A stretch of 64,000 nucleotides of DNA, from the NCBI RefSeq assembly GCF_900176595.1, contig NZ_LT838813.1, forward strand, positions 2,432,001-2,496,000, written 5' to 3'. Under the pieces are notes generated by a model, which ran no database searches, was not told the DNA's origin, and was given only the letters and a program-made list of their open reading frames with translations. The stretch's first letter is position 1, and each line of letters starts with the position of its first letter. Positions 23,730-32,968 of this stretch are shown in pieces. This DNA comes from Aquiflexum balticum DSM 16537. Lineage in GTDB: Bacteria > Bacteroidota > Bacteroidia > Cytophagales > Cyclobacteriaceae. The position numbers and the translations under genes were made by a program.

Positions 23730-25196
23730 TTATTCTTGACTTATGGATTTTAGAAGCGATTTGACATTTTCCGGAACCCTTTTGATTTGAATCAATCCGA
23801 TACCTGCATACACTATGGCCGACACAATCAAAGGTAAACTGACCTGTAAAGCCAAACTACTGATTTCAATGTTTTTGGTCAAAATAAAAGTCAACAAACC
23901 TGAAAATATAGATCCAATGGCTGCTATCGGCCCGCAGGACCTGAATGCTGGAATCAACCCAAAAAGCATCGGGATGGCAATCGGTCCTACCAATGCACCA
24001 AACCAGGAGATGATCAAGCCCAGAATTCCACCAAAATATTCATATTGGAGTGCAATAAGAATGGTCATGCTGGTGAAAATGAATGTGGTAATTCTGGCGA
24101 TTGCCAATGAAGATTTGCCGCGACCGAGTTTTTTTGAAAACGTAGGCAAAATATCCCTAGTAATCACAGCTGCAATGGTATTGATATCGGAGGAAGTCAT
24201 GGACATGGTATTGGCGAATAAGGAAGCGATGACCAATCCTACCAACCCAGAAGGTAAAAGCAAAAGGGTCAATTCCCCATAAGATTGACTTGGGTCAAGC
24301 AAATCAGGTAATAAAATCGGTGCTGCCCACATTGGGAAAAATAAAATCAAAGGCCAAATCAGGTACAAAATCCCGGAAAGCCTGGCCGCTTTGGTGGCTT
24401 GATCTTCGGAAGGTGATGAAATATACCTTGTAGCCAAATTCCATTGACCCCCGTTGTAAGACAGGAAATTGATAAAAAGAAAGGCTAGGGCAAAACCTGC
24501 CCCGTACGGTTCATTGAAAGGTTGGCTGTTTTCGGGAGGAAGCTGATCCCAAATGATATATAGACTTTCAAACCCGTCCATGTATTGCAATACAGCCACA
24601 AACATCACGATACCTGCCAACAGTTGGACAATAAATTGGGTGAAATCTGTGATTACCACCGCCCAAAGTCCACCGAAAGTAATGTATAGCAATGAAATCC
24701 CTCCTGATATCAGTATGCCAACAGGGAGACTGATTCCTGTAAAAACATTCAATAAAATGGCAATTGCTGCCCACTTGGCCCCGATATCAATCAACTTCAA
24801 CAATACCCCGCTCCAGGCCATAATCTGTTGGGTAAGGAGATTGTAGCGTTTTTCCAGGAATTCCAAGGGGGATTGAATCTGAAATTGTTTCCTCAACCTC
24901 ACCCATAACACCGGAAAAACCCGGGCGCTGGCAAGAATAGTTGTACCAATAGTCAAAGCCCACCAAAAATATACAGATACACCATGGGTATATGCCAAAG
25001 CAGCGTAGGCCACGAATACAGCACCACTGTAGCCGGATACGTGATGGGAAATCCCGGAAAGCCACCAGGGTAAATTGCCCCCTGCCACAAAATAATCTTC
25101 AGCGCTACTGTTTTTGAAATAGGCATATATCCCGATGGCCAGCATCAAAAGGAAAAACAGTCCTATAATAATAAGGTCTAAGTCGGTTAACTTCAT
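23730..25196 (-). CDS. Sodium:solute symporter (SSS family)
   Basis: 488 residues, almost entirely hydrophobic, with about 13 membrane helices beginning LDLIIIGLFFLLMLAIGIYAYF and the early signature GGNLPWWLSGISHHVSGYSGAVF. Later sections (AKWAAIAILLNVFTGISLPVG, NTMSMTSSDINTIAAVITRDI) match sodium-coupled sugar or sialic acid carriers of the SSS family. It probably takes up the amino sugar or sugar acid that the downstream NagB-NagA protein uses; this is inferred from a 2-base spacing. The upstream gene for a Tat-exported oxidoreductase ends 38 bases before its start. Confidence 0.92.
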   Translation of the reverse strand: MKLTDLDLIIIGLFFLLMLAIGIYAYFKNSSAEDYFVAGGNLPWWLSGISHHVSGYSGAVFVAYAALAYTHGVSVYFWWALTIGTTILASARVFPVLWVRLRKQFQIQSPLEFLEKRYNLLTQQIMAWSGVLLKLIDIGAKWAAIAILLNVFTGISLPVGILISGGISLLYITFGGLWAVVITDFTQFIVQLLAGIVMFVAVLQYMDGFESLYIIWDQLPPENSQPFNEPYGAGFALAFLFINFLSYNGGQWNLATRYISSPSEDQATKAARLSGILYLIWPLILFFPMWAAPILLPDLLDPSQSYGELTLLLLPSGLVGLVIASLFANTMSMTSSDINTIAAVITRDILPTFSKKLGRGKSSLAIARITTFIFTSMTILIALQYEYFGGILGLIISWFGALVGPIAIPMLFGLIPAFRSCGPIAAIGSIFSGLLTFILTKNIEISSLALQVSLPLIVSAIVYAGIGLIQIKRVPENVKSLLKSISQE

Positions 25197-25234
25197 TGTA
25201 ACTTTGGGCTATTGGGAGAGAATTGGGGGAACTT

Positions 25235-26587
25235 TCAAAGTGTCGGTTCCCAACCCGGTTGGTATTCCCTGCTCCAATATTTTGAAGCTTCCTTACTGTT
25301 AAGAATATGGCCGTTTTTTGCGTCTATGTTTAGGGTCTCTCCTGATCGCTGCGCAATATTTCCCAATTGGACCAAAAGGGTGCTGGTCTGTCCTCCATTG
25401 ATTTCTGCTGCCAATGGTGTTCCTTTTTTGATCGCATCAAACATGTTTTGGATATGAATGGCATCCAATTCCTGCGTAGGGTCAGAAAGATTTCTGGCAT
25501 CCACGGTACGTTCATATTTCACCTCTTTGACCAATTTGTTTTTCAGATCATAAATGGCATAAGCATTTCCTCCTCCGATATTGACAGACCCCTCTTCTCC
25601 ATAAAAAATCACCCCCACGCTTGAACCTTCATTGTTGATACCATTACAGCTTCTTCCTTCCCAGGTAATCAGAGAATTGTTGTCAAACTCCAAACTGATC
25701 ATTTGTGTATCCGGAGTTTCCCAGTCATCTTGGTATCGGTACCTTCCTCCCGAGGATGTTGCCTTAGTCGGGAATTCCACACCAAGTCCCCACCGGGCAA
25801 GATCTACCATGTGGGTTCCATTATTGAGGGCTTCACCGGTACCCCAATTCCAGAACCAATGCCAGTTATAGTGGATGATATTGTCCCGGTAATCTTCCCT
25901 CGGTGCAGGTCCCTGCCACAGCTCGTAATCTAGGTGCTCGGGTACAGGAACTTTCTTTCCAATCCCGATAGGTCCCCTGTTGTTGGTGTACCATGTTTTG
26001 GCGTAATAAGCCCTCCCTATTACTCCATCATGAACTTCCTTGATCGCGGCAGCCACATTGGGCCAAGAGCGCCTTTGGTTGCCCATCTGAATGACTCTTT
26101 TGTATTTTTGGGCAGCCAGAACCAAGATTTCTCCCTCATGTGGATTATGACTGGATGGTTTTTCCAAATAAACATCTTTACCCGCCTTGCAGGCCAAGAT
26201 TGCTGCCGGTGCATGCCAATGGTCTGGTGCTGCAACAACTAATACATCTACATCTTTATCTTCAAGGCTTTTTCTGAAATCCGGAGTGGCTTTTGGTTGA
26301 TTGTCCTGGATTTTTGTAACCGCGGTAATACATTTTTCAGCCGCAATGCTATCAACATCACAAATATGCAGTACTTCGGCATTGGGCTGCATGGCAAAAT
26401 TCTGGGCCAAGGCATTGCCTCGGCTGTTCACACCCATGACTGACACTTTGATCCGCTCATTTGCACCCAAGATTTTTGCATAACTTTTGGGGCTGAATCC
26501 GGGAAGTATCCCTCCGATGGACAGGGCGGTTGTTCCGGCTATGGTTTTTTTAATAAATGTTCTTCTATTGTTTTTTGGGCTATTCAT
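25235..26587 (-). CDS. Gfo/Idh/MocA family oxidoreductase, Tat-exported
   Basis: 451 residues from the ATG at 26587, chosen because it places a Tat signal at the start (NNRRTFIKKTIAGTTALSIGG); a reading from 26704 would bury it. Rossmann motif VSVMGVNSRG, EKP motif VYLEKPSSH, and a C-terminal domain with WHWFWNWGTGEALNNGTHMVDLARWGLG, typical of the large Bacteroidetes/Planctomycetes branch. Probably a periplasmic, cofactor-bound oxidoreductase on sugars or glycosides. First gene of the operon with the symporter and NagB-NagA. Divergent from the secreted RraA-like gene. Confidence 0.9.
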   Translation of the reverse strand: MNSPKNNRRTFIKKTIAGTTALSIGGILPGFSPKSYAKILGANERIKVSVMGVNSRGNALAQNFAMQPNAEVLHICDVDSIAAEKCITAVTKIQDNQPKATPDFRKSLEDKDVDVLVVAAPDHWHAPAAILACKAGKDVYLEKPSSHNPHEGEILVLAAQKYKRVIQMGNQRRSWPNVAAAIKEVHDGVIGRAYYAKTWYTNNRGPIGIGKKVPVPEHLDYELWQGPAPREDYRDNIIHYNWHWFWNWGTGEALNNGTHMVDLARWGLGVEFPTKATSSGGRYRYQDDWETPDTQMISLEFDNNSLITWEGRSCNGINNEGSSVGVIFYGEEGSVNIGGGNAYAIYDLKNKLVKEVKYERTVDARNLSDPTQELDAIHIQNMFDAIKKGTPLAAEINGGQTSTLLVQLGNIAQRSGETLNIDAKNGHILNSKEASKYWSREYQPGWEPTL

Positions 26588-26876
26588 AGGAGGGAGGTTA
26601 TTGGGTGGATACCATACATCGTTCAGATATTCCAAGATAGAAAATCCTCTTTTGATATTTGCTTTAAATATGCTTTCTTTATTCAAACGGTCAGTAGAAA
26701 TCATGAATAGCTTGGTGGGTTTTCAACTTTTTCACGAAGCATTCAAAAGATTTAAAAAATTTAATTTTCCACCTAGGTACAGTAAAAAAAATTGAATAAG
26801 AAGTATGATCCTCAGTTATTGGGTCAAGAGTATCAAAATGAGATTTAAAAAAAATTAACAATTAACCCATGATTAT

Positions 26877-27746
26877 ATGAAAAAACTATTCTTACCTCTT
26901 TTACTAATTGGTGTAATATCAGTACATACCAATCTTTTTGCCCAAGATGATATTTCTGACGAAGTATTGATAGAACTATACAAGGGCGCCCGTGTTACCG
27001 ATGTGGTGGATGGCTTGGTGACGGTTGGGTATATGGATGTGGGCGTGATGGATCCAAAAATCGCTCCACTTTGGAAAGATGTGGAAACCATGGCACATCG
27101 GTTTTCGGGGATTGCTGTGACGGTTCGGTACGGACCTACCAACAGGCCCATGCATCCCGGTGCAGATTTGACCAAACCGGAGAACTATGAGGAATATAGA
27201 AGATGGAGAGGCATGTGGTATTCTCAATTATCTTCCGAGCCATTTCAGCAATACATCAAACCAGGGACTGTTGTCGTGATGGATAACAAGGACGACAATG
27301 ATACCGGCTCAACAGGTTCCAAAAATATCATGGATTGGCAGGAAAAAGGGGCAGTAGGCTTAGTAGCCGCGGGAGGTGTCAGAGATATAGATGAGGTAAT
27401 CAGGCAACGGAATCCTGTATATATGAATTATTTTGAGAGAGGCAGGGGAGAAAGGATTGGCCGGAATGAATTTATTGATGCCCAAAGACCGGTTGTAGTG
27501 GGTGGCTGTTTGGTCTATCCCGGTGATGTAATCGTGGCCGATGGTGATGGTGTGGTTGTCGTTCCTAGGAGAGTAGCAGTTAGGGTTGGTCAGATAGCCT
27601 ACATGGAATTGGTAGACGATATGAAAGGCAGAAAAGAGCTTTATGAAAAAACAGGAAGGGAACTGGATAAGACAGTGATCATTTTGGAGGAACCAGCCGC
27701 ATTTTTCAAAAGACTGGGTTTACCAATTGACCCCAATAAGAAATAG
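26877..27746 (+). CDS. Secreted RraA-like (HMG/CHA aldolase-type) protein
   Basis: 289 residues with a Sec signal ending LFAQ. The RraA/dimethylmenaquinone methyltransferase fold follows: VTDVVDGL, the middle motif VAAGGVRDIDEV (the GxxRD residues bind substrate and metal in class II aldolases) and DGDGVVVVPRRVA. The family includes the RNase E regulator RraA and 4-hydroxy-4-methyl-2-oxoglutarate aldolases; a secreted copy beside oxidoreductases is more likely a lyase or aldolase for sugar-derived acids. A C-terminal remnant of a second copy lies at 29983-30081. First of three co-oriented genes. Confidence 0.88.
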   Translation: MKKLFLPLLLIGVISVHTNLFAQDDISDEVLIELYKGARVTDVVDGLVTVGYMDVGVMDPKIAPLWKDVETMAHRFSGIAVTVRYGPTNRPMHPGADLTKPENYEEYRRWRGMWYSQLSSEPFQQYIKPGTVVVMDNKDDNDTGSTGSKNIMDWQEKGAVGLVAAGGVRDIDEVIRQRNPVYMNYFERGRGERIGRNEFIDAQRPVVVGGCLVYPGDVIVADGDGVVVVPRRVAVRVGQIAYMELVDDMKGRKELYEKTGRELDKTVIILEEPAAFFKRLGLPIDPNKK

Positions 27747-27853
27747 AGTTGCTAAAATGAGGAAATCACAAATTCCTTAATAAAGCGGCAATATCTATTT
27801 CTGAATTAAAATCAAAAATGAATTTTAGTAAACCTCAAAAATAAAAAGCCTAA

Positions 27854-29167
27854 ATGGAATTTTCAACCGGTAATCCAGAAAACAAAAAACGAAGAACCTT
27901 TCTCAAAACTACTGGGAAGGCCTTGGTAGGTAGTGCGGCACTGCCTTTGGTTTTTAATATCAACAATAGTTTTGGCATGAAAGACGATATCCTAAAAGTA
28001 GGTTTGATCGGATGTGGGGGTAGAGGTACCGGGGCAGCCGCACAGGCGCTAAAAGCAGATCCAAATGCTATGCTGACATGTATGGCGGATATATTTTCTG
28101 ATTATTTGGATGAGTCTTATAATGCACTCATTCAGGTCAATCCGCTACAGGTTCAGGTGGCTGAGGATCATAAATTCATCGGGTTCGATGCTTACCAAAA
28201 GGTGCTGGAATCCGATGTGGATGTAGTTATCCTGACTACTCCGCCGGCTTTCAGGCCGGGTCACTTCAAAGCAGCAGTTCAGTCAGGAAAGCATGTATTT
28301 TGTGAAAAACCCGTGGCAGTTGATGCCCCTGGAGTAAGAAGTGTATTGGAAACAGCAAGGTTGGCTGAAGAAAAAGGTCTGAATGTGGTTTCAGGTTTTA
28401 CATTTAGGTATGACTTTCCAAAAAGAGCTTTGTTTGAAAAAATCAATAGTGGGGAAATCGGGGAAGTGATGTCGGTATTGACAGTCAGAAACGGTGGAGG
28501 ATTGTGGTATAAAGAAAGACAGCCTTCATGGACCGAGATGGAATATCAATTGAGAAATTGGTATTACTATGATTGGCTTTCCGGAGATTATATTGTGGAA
28601 ATGATGGTCCACAGCTTGGATATGATGTCTTGGGCATTTGGCGATAAGCTACCTCTAAAAGCCACCGGTACTGGAGGACGACAATCCAGGACCGAAGAAA
28701 AATGGGGAAATATCTATGACCACTTCGCCATTGAATATGAATATGAAAACGGTGCGAAAGGGATTCATTTCAGTCGGCAACAACAGGGATGTTCCAATGT
28801 CAATAAAGCCGAAGTGTTTGGTAAGAATGGAAGTGCCGTGGTCGATATAGGCAGGCAGACACATAGAATTCAAAATGATAGCCTATGGGATTATGAAGGC
28901 GAAAAAAACAATCCCTATGAAACCCAACATGAGGAATTATTCGCTGCAATTCGAGCTGGGAAGCCAATGAATGAAGGAGATTTGATGGCAAACAGTACCA
29001 TGTTGGCCATTTTAGGCAGAATGGTAGGGTATTCAGGTCAGACGATCACTTGGGAGCAAGCCATAAATTCCAATCAGGTCCTTGGCCCTGCTTTGGATGA
29101 ATACCGTTGGGATTTGGAATGGCCGGTTCCACCTGTGGCAATTCCCGGTAAGACCAAAGTATTATGA
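27854..29167 (+). CDS. Gfo/Idh/MocA family oxidoreductase, Tat-exported
   Basis: 437 residues. A Tat signal (KKRRTFLKTTGKALVGSAALP) precedes a canonical nucleotide loop (VGLIGCGGRGTGAAAQ) and EKP motif (VFCEKPVAVD). The C-terminal domain has YDWLSGDYIVEMMVHSLDMMSWAFG with the His of the active site. The GCGGRG loop is more standard than that of the 19-kb paralogue. Likely periplasmic oxidation of a glycoside or polyol. 41 bases before the DUF1080 gene, so the pair may carry out the oxidation and cleavage steps of one 3-keto-glycoside pathway. Confidence 0.92.
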   Translation: MEFSTGNPENKKRRTFLKTTGKALVGSAALPLVFNINNSFGMKDDILKVGLIGCGGRGTGAAAQALKADPNAMLTCMADIFSDYLDESYNALIQVNPLQVQVAEDHKFIGFDAYQKVLESDVDVVILTTPPAFRPGHFKAAVQSGKHVFCEKPVAVDAPGVRSVLETARLAEEKGLNVVSGFTFRYDFPKRALFEKINSGEIGEVMSVLTVRNGGGLWYKERQPSWTEMEYQLRNWYYYDWLSGDYIVEMMVHSLDMMSWAFGDKLPLKATGTGGRQSRTEEKWGNIYDHFAIEYEYENGAKGIHFSRQQQGCSNVNKAEVFGKNGSAVVDIGRQTHRIQNDSLWDYEGEKNNPYETQHEELFAAIRAGKPMNEGDLMANSTMLAILGRMVGYSGQTITWEQAINSNQVLGPALDEYRWDLEWPVPPVAIPGKTKVL

Positions 29168-29208
29168 TCATTGTTTAGAAAACCTCTTAAACTTTAAAAT
29201 CCCAACAA

Positions 29209-29964
29209 ATGAAATGTAATTATCCTTATGTCATCATTTTCGTATTCTTTTTAATAGGTAATCCTGTTGCAGGTCAAGAGTTTTTATTTGAATTTGGAAA
29301 GTCTAGAGGATTGGAGTCTTTGGTCAGCGATAAGCAACCTGAAGAAATTCCCCTGAAATGGTTCAATGTAAATACTGAAAAAGAAACCTGGTATTTTGAA
29401 GGAGATGAACTGGTTTGCAGAGGCTTACCCATTGGGGTAATCCGGTCTGAAAAGCAGTACGAAAATTTCATCATGTACATAGAATGGAAGCACATGGAAG
29501 CAGGGGGAAATTCAGGGACATTTGTATGGAGCAGTGCAGTTCCAGGTGATAACCGACTACCTGACGGGGTTGAAGTTCAGATGTTGGAATTGGATTGGGT
29601 CAACCAAAACAAAAAAGATGGGGTTTTGCCGCCAATAGCCTATGTACACGGGGAATTGTTTGGAGTTGGGGGAGTGACTACCGTACCTGATAATCCAAGA
29701 GGAACAAGGAGCAAATCCATCGAAAACCGCTGCTTGGGCAAAGGGCAGTGGAATACCTATGTAGTAGTCTGTGTGGACGGAGTCATCAAACTTTCGGTAA
29801 ATGGAAAATTTGTCAATGGCATCAGTCAGTCCAGCCAAAAGAAAGGATACATCTGTCTGGAATCGGAAGGAGCTCCCATACATTTCAGAAATCTTAAAAT
29901 CACCGAACTCCCAGCTGGAGTCACCTCAGTAGATCAAATTGCTCCATTGATTTCCAATAATTAA
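29209..29964 (+). CDS. Secreted DUF1080 protein (3-keto-disaccharide hydrolase family)
   Basis: 251 residues with a Sec signal (NPVAGQ). The DUF1080/PF06439 concanavalin-like fold shows [37 protein letters not shown], the acidic [12 protein letters not shown], and the closing [20 protein letters not shown]. The Pfam family is named 3-keto-disaccharide hydrolase, and members act on C3-oxidised glycosides; its place right after a Gfo/Idh/MocA oxidoreductase fits that. It probably works in the periplasm. Substrate not determined. Confidence 0.9.
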   Translation: MKCNYPYVIIFVFFLIGNPVAGQEFLFEFGKSRGLESLVSDKQPEEIPLKWFNVNTEKETWYFEGDELVCRGLPIGVIRSEKQYENFIMYIEWKHMEAGGNSGTFVWSSAVPGDNRLPDGVEVQMLELDWVNQNKKDGVLPPIAYVHGELFGVGGVTTVPDNPRGTRSKSIENRCLGKGQWNTYVVVCVDGVIKLSVNGKFVNGISQSSQKKGYICLESEGAPIHFRNLKITELPAGVTSVDQIAPLISNN

Positions 29965-29982
29965 TGTATATCAATATCAAAT

Positions 29983-30081
29983 GAAAAAAAAGGTGGCGAA
30001 TCAGATAAGAGAGAAATCATATTGGAAGAGCCTTTAGATTTCTTCAGGCGATTGGGATTGCCCAATGATCCAAATAAATAA
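29983..30081 (+). pseudogene. C-terminal remnant of a second RraA-like gene
   Basis: In the gap after the DUF1080 gene one frame reads REIILEEPLDFFRRLGLPNDPNK and stops. This is nearly the same as the end of the intact RraA-like protein upstream (VIILEEPAAFFKRLGLPIDPNKK). Nothing before it in any frame resembles the rest of the protein. It is best read as the tail of a deleted tandem copy. The rest of the gap up to 30390 is A+T-rich and holds nothing I recognise. Confidence 0.75.
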
Positions 30082-30399
30082 TGATAACAATTGGAAATAA
30101 AATTGAACTGAACTTTTTTCAAACCCAGGAAAAAAAGTATGAAATTCTGTTCTCGATAATTCTACTTATTTATTAGTTTGTAAATTGGTGCGGGTAAACG
30201 AAAGTCTTAGAATATAATTTGGTTTTTGTATGTTGGAAAAGTGTAATATTAAGATGAAATGATTTTGTCCATTTGATATGAATTAGGAATTTTTATAAAA
30301 ATAATTTAGTTTATACAAAGGTTTTCTGGAAAGCAACTTTTAGGGATTCCATTCCTGCCCTACACATTGAGAAAGAGGTTAAGTTAGTTTTTGAAAATA

Positions 30400-30876
30400 A
30401 TGAAAAATAAATGCTTTGAATCAGCGGTTATAAATGGTATAAAAGCTGCGCAATGGAAAAAGGGTAGGGATTGGATAGATGACAGTGAGACAATTTGGAA
30501 TGGACTGACTAAATCAAGCAGAATGGAAACTCAACCATATATGGCGCATGTTTGGAGACCCTGTGAGGATCCTTTTCAGCCACAAAATGAAAGAATCAAT
30601 TCTGTTCAAAATCAGGATTGTGGCTTTTGGGTTTGGGAGGCAAGGACAAGAAATGTGATGGTCCATTACCCCTCTGACGGCTTTATCCCAAGCTACAGTC
30701 AGGACATCGCCTCCCTACCTGCATCCAACAGGTACTTTATCAACGGTGCCAACCATATCGAACTCCTCAATATGTCCAATAGCAGTCTGAATGGTGTGCC
30801 TAATGATGCAACAAAAGTTGAGTTTGATAATGTATTTCAATTGAGATCAGATATTTTCTTTGTCAATCCGAGATAA
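30400..30876 (+). CDS. Probable C-terminal fragment of an alpha/beta-hydrolase-like protein
   Basis: 158 residues from the ATG at 30400; an in-frame TTG three codons earlier is possible. The end shows YPSDGFIPSYSQD and, about 25 residues later, NGANHIELLN, which looks like the Asp and His of a hydrolase triad. There is no nucleophile elbow and no signal peptide, and the front half (WKKGRDWIDDSETIWNGL) is unassigned. So the gene may have lost its front part; the disturbed gap upstream, with another remnant, supports this. Its stop overlaps the start of the next gene (TAATG). I cannot name the full-length family. Confidence 0.5.
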   Translation: MKNKCFESAVINGIKAAQWKKGRDWIDDSETIWNGLTKSSRMETQPYMAHVWRPCEDPFQPQNERINSVQNQDCGFWVWEARTRNVMVHYPSDGFIPSYSQDIASLPASNRYFINGANHIELLNMSNSSLNGVPNDATKVEFDNVFQLRSDIFFVNPR

Positions 30877-32150
30877 TGAAGAGTATAATTTCAATACTTA
30901 TAGTTTTAATCCTTCTTGGTGCCTCGTGTACCAAGGAGGATTTTCCAAGATTACAAATAAATGAAGAAGGTGAGATTGTGTCCCTTCCTTATTTTTGGAA
31001 AAAATTATTACATAAATCATCACCTGAATATTTTGGTTTTCTAAAATACCCTATCTTTTTTAATCAAAATCCTATTATTCCGATGACTGATGGAGGTTCT
31101 GGAAGGTTACTTTCTATGATTAATAGAGAAAATGGGGAAACTATATGGGAATGGGATGATAGGTTTATTCAAGAAACCGAGGAAATTCTTATGGGTAGAT
31201 ATCATCAATATGAGAACCTTTTGGTTTATACCATGGGGAGTAGAGTGTATGGTATCAATCTGGAATCAGGCCAAACTCACTGGAAGAACAGGAATAATTT
31301 GGACAGGTCTTTTTGGTCGCATGTATATGGTAAAGATTCAGATTTTTATATGTTTGGAAGATCCGATTTCTTTCCCGATAGTGTTGATCAAATGGTAGTT
31401 TTTAAAGGAGATATTAATACTGGACAGTATGAAGAATACCTGATTCCCAATTTTACCATGGATTATTTCTTTCCAGGAAACCGAATTGGAAACGTCATTG
31501 CTGTAACTCCGGTTTCACTTGATGGCAAAGACTTCCTTGCCGTGGTGTGGCAAGAACCTTTTTTTGAGTTTAACTGGCAGTCCTATATTGGTCTTTGGGA
31601 TATAGATAACGAAGTTTGGGTCTATGAAAAGGCGATCATCAATCCAGAAAAAAGTTTCAACGGGATATTGTTGAATCCCCCTGTTGTTTATCAGGACAGG
31701 ATTTATCTGGCAGTAGGCTTTGAGCTGGCCTGTCATGATATCCGTACAGGAGCACAGCAATGGAAAAAGAAATTTGATGGGGAGATTTTCTTTTCAAATC
31801 TTTTGATCGAGGAAGGAAAACTTGTGGTGAACAATGAGGATCAGAATGTGTATTGTTTTGACCCCATATCGGGCAGTCAGTTATGGAAAACGAAAGGCTC
31901 CGGCACGAGCAGCTTTATGAGCTACTTGGAAGGAGTAGTCTATTTTAACGGAGGAGCCACGGGCAGGCTCCATGCAATCGATATCCGTTCGGGGAAGACG
32001 GTATGGAAAATAGATACCGACCGTCTGGGGCAAAGGGGGGACAGGTTCAGGGGCACTGCGGTATACACCATTCCCGGGGAAAAAGGGAAAAAAGGCAAGG
32101 TGGTCGCCTTGAGCGGAATGTATGCCTATTGTTTTGAAGCTTATCGATAA
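30876..32150 (+). CDS. Lipoprotein with PQQ-type beta-propeller repeats
   Basis: 424 residues with a lipobox (LLGASC, Cys about 18). Repeats of the PQQ/BamB type are clear: NRENGETIWEWDD, NLESGQTHWKNR, DIRTGAQQWKKKF, DPISGSQLWKTKG, DIRSGKTVWKIDT. No catalytic cofactor ligands are evident, so it is probably a binding or scaffold propeller of the BamB kind rather than a dehydrogenase. The start overlaps the previous stop and a barrel gene follows after 11 bases, so the three likely form an operon. G+C rises toward its 3' end. Confidence 0.88.
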   Translation: MKSIISILIVLILLGASCTKEDFPRLQINEEGEIVSLPYFWKKLLHKSSPEYFGFLKYPIFFNQNPIIPMTDGGSGRLLSMINRENGETIWEWDDRFIQETEEILMGRYHQYENLLVYTMGSRVYGINLESGQTHWKNRNNLDRSFWSHVYGKDSDFYMFGRSDFFPDSVDQMVVFKGDINTGQYEEYLIPNFTMDYFFPGNRIGNVIAVTPVSLDGKDFLAVVWQEPFFEFNWQSYIGLWDIDNEVWVYEKAIINPEKSFNGILLNPPVVYQDRIYLAVGFELACHDIRTGAQQWKKKFDGEIFFSNLLIEEGKLVVNNEDQNVYCFDPISGSQLWKTKGSGTSSFMSYLEGVVYFNGGATGRLHAIDIRSGKTVWKIDTDRLGQRGDRFRGTAVYTIPGEKGKKGKVVALSGMYAYCFEAYR

Positions 32151-32161
32151 AAAAATCTAAT

Positions 32162-32791
32162 ATGAAAAAAGGAATACTGCTTATGCTATTCATGGCACTT
32201 TTGGTTACAGTTCACGCCCAGACTGAAAAAGGAAATTACTTACTTGGATTTGGTACTGCTATAGGAATAGGTGAAAATGAGGGGCTGATGGGACTGGCAT
32301 TTTCCAACTCAACAATCAAAGATGGCAATGCCACCGTGAGCGAAACCAAGTTTACCAGTTTATTTATCACTACCAAAGTCGGTTATTTTGTAGCTGATAA
32401 TCTTGCAACAGGACTGGATTTGGCGGGTTCTTTTTCCAGTGGGAGCAGCAGCGTGGCAAGTTTTGACCTGGAATCCCAAAACAGCTTTATTGGAATAGGC
32501 CCATTTGTAAGATATTATTTTCCAACCGGAAAAATACTCCCTTTTGCTGAAGTCAATACCCTTTTTGGCAACAGGAAACAATCTACTACCGGTCAGGGAG
32601 TTGATAATGAAAACAAATATGCTGTATCTAATTTTGGTGGTGGATTGGGGTTGGCATTTCTTCTTGGGGAAAAAAGTTCCTTGGACCTGGGGTTGAATTA
32701 TAATTCGACTGCTTTAAATGAAAAGGAAGCTGATATTAAAACCAGACAAAATACCCTAGGTCTAAGGTTATCTTTTACTATCTATCTATAA
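32162..32791 (+). CDS. Small outer-membrane beta-barrel protein
   Basis: 209 residues with a Sec signal ending VHAQ, then alternating strands with GxGxAxGI-type turns (LLGFGTAIGIGENEG), GIGPFVRYYF, GLGLAFLLGEKSSLDLGLNYNS and a final aromatic-hydrophobic strand LGLRLSFTIYL. This is the OMP_b-brl type of eight-stranded barrel (OmpX/OmpA-like). Function unknown; it is the last gene of the set with the PQQ lipoprotein. A hairpin terminator follows. Confidence 0.85.
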   Translation: MKKGILLMLFMALLVTVHAQTEKGNYLLGFGTAIGIGENEGLMGLAFSNSTIKDGNATVSETKFTSLFITTKVGYFVADNLATGLDLAGSFSSGSSSVASFDLESQNSFIGIGPFVRYYFPTGKILPFAEVNTLFGNRKQSTTGQGVDNENKYAVSNFGGGLGLAFLLGEKSSLDLGLNYNSTALNEKEADIKTRQNTLGLRLSFTIYL

Positions 32792-32819
32792 AAAAAAATT
32801 GCAATTGCATTTTAAAAAT

Positions 32820-32846
32820 AAAATCAAGCATCCACGCTTGATTTTA
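32820..32846. terminator. Bidirectional hairpin terminator between convergent genes
   Basis: AAATCAAGC (32821-32829) and GCTTGATTT (32836-32844) with A and T runs outside. It serves the barrel gene on the plus strand and probably also the propeller gene ending at 32969 on the minus strand. Confidence 0.65.
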
Positions 32847-32850
32847 AATC

Positions 32851-32956
32851 AATATCTACAAATATCCAACCTTTCTACTGAAAGCAGTCATCAATAATAT
32901 CAACAAATATCAAATATCAATAAATATCCAGTTCTACTTTTTGCAAGGTTAATATC
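32851..32956. repeat. Seven copies of AATATC at roughly helical spacing
   Basis: AATATC begins at 32851, 32861, 32896, 32906, 32913, 32923 and 32951. Several spacings are 10 bases. It lies between convergent genes, so a promoter role is unlikely. Unclassified. Confidence 0.4.
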
Positions 32957-32968
32957 CAGTCTCTTCAA

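Noticed and set aside
32851-32956. AATATC repeats as a CRISPR array
   Set aside because: The repeats are only six bases with irregular short gaps, and no cas genes are in the window.
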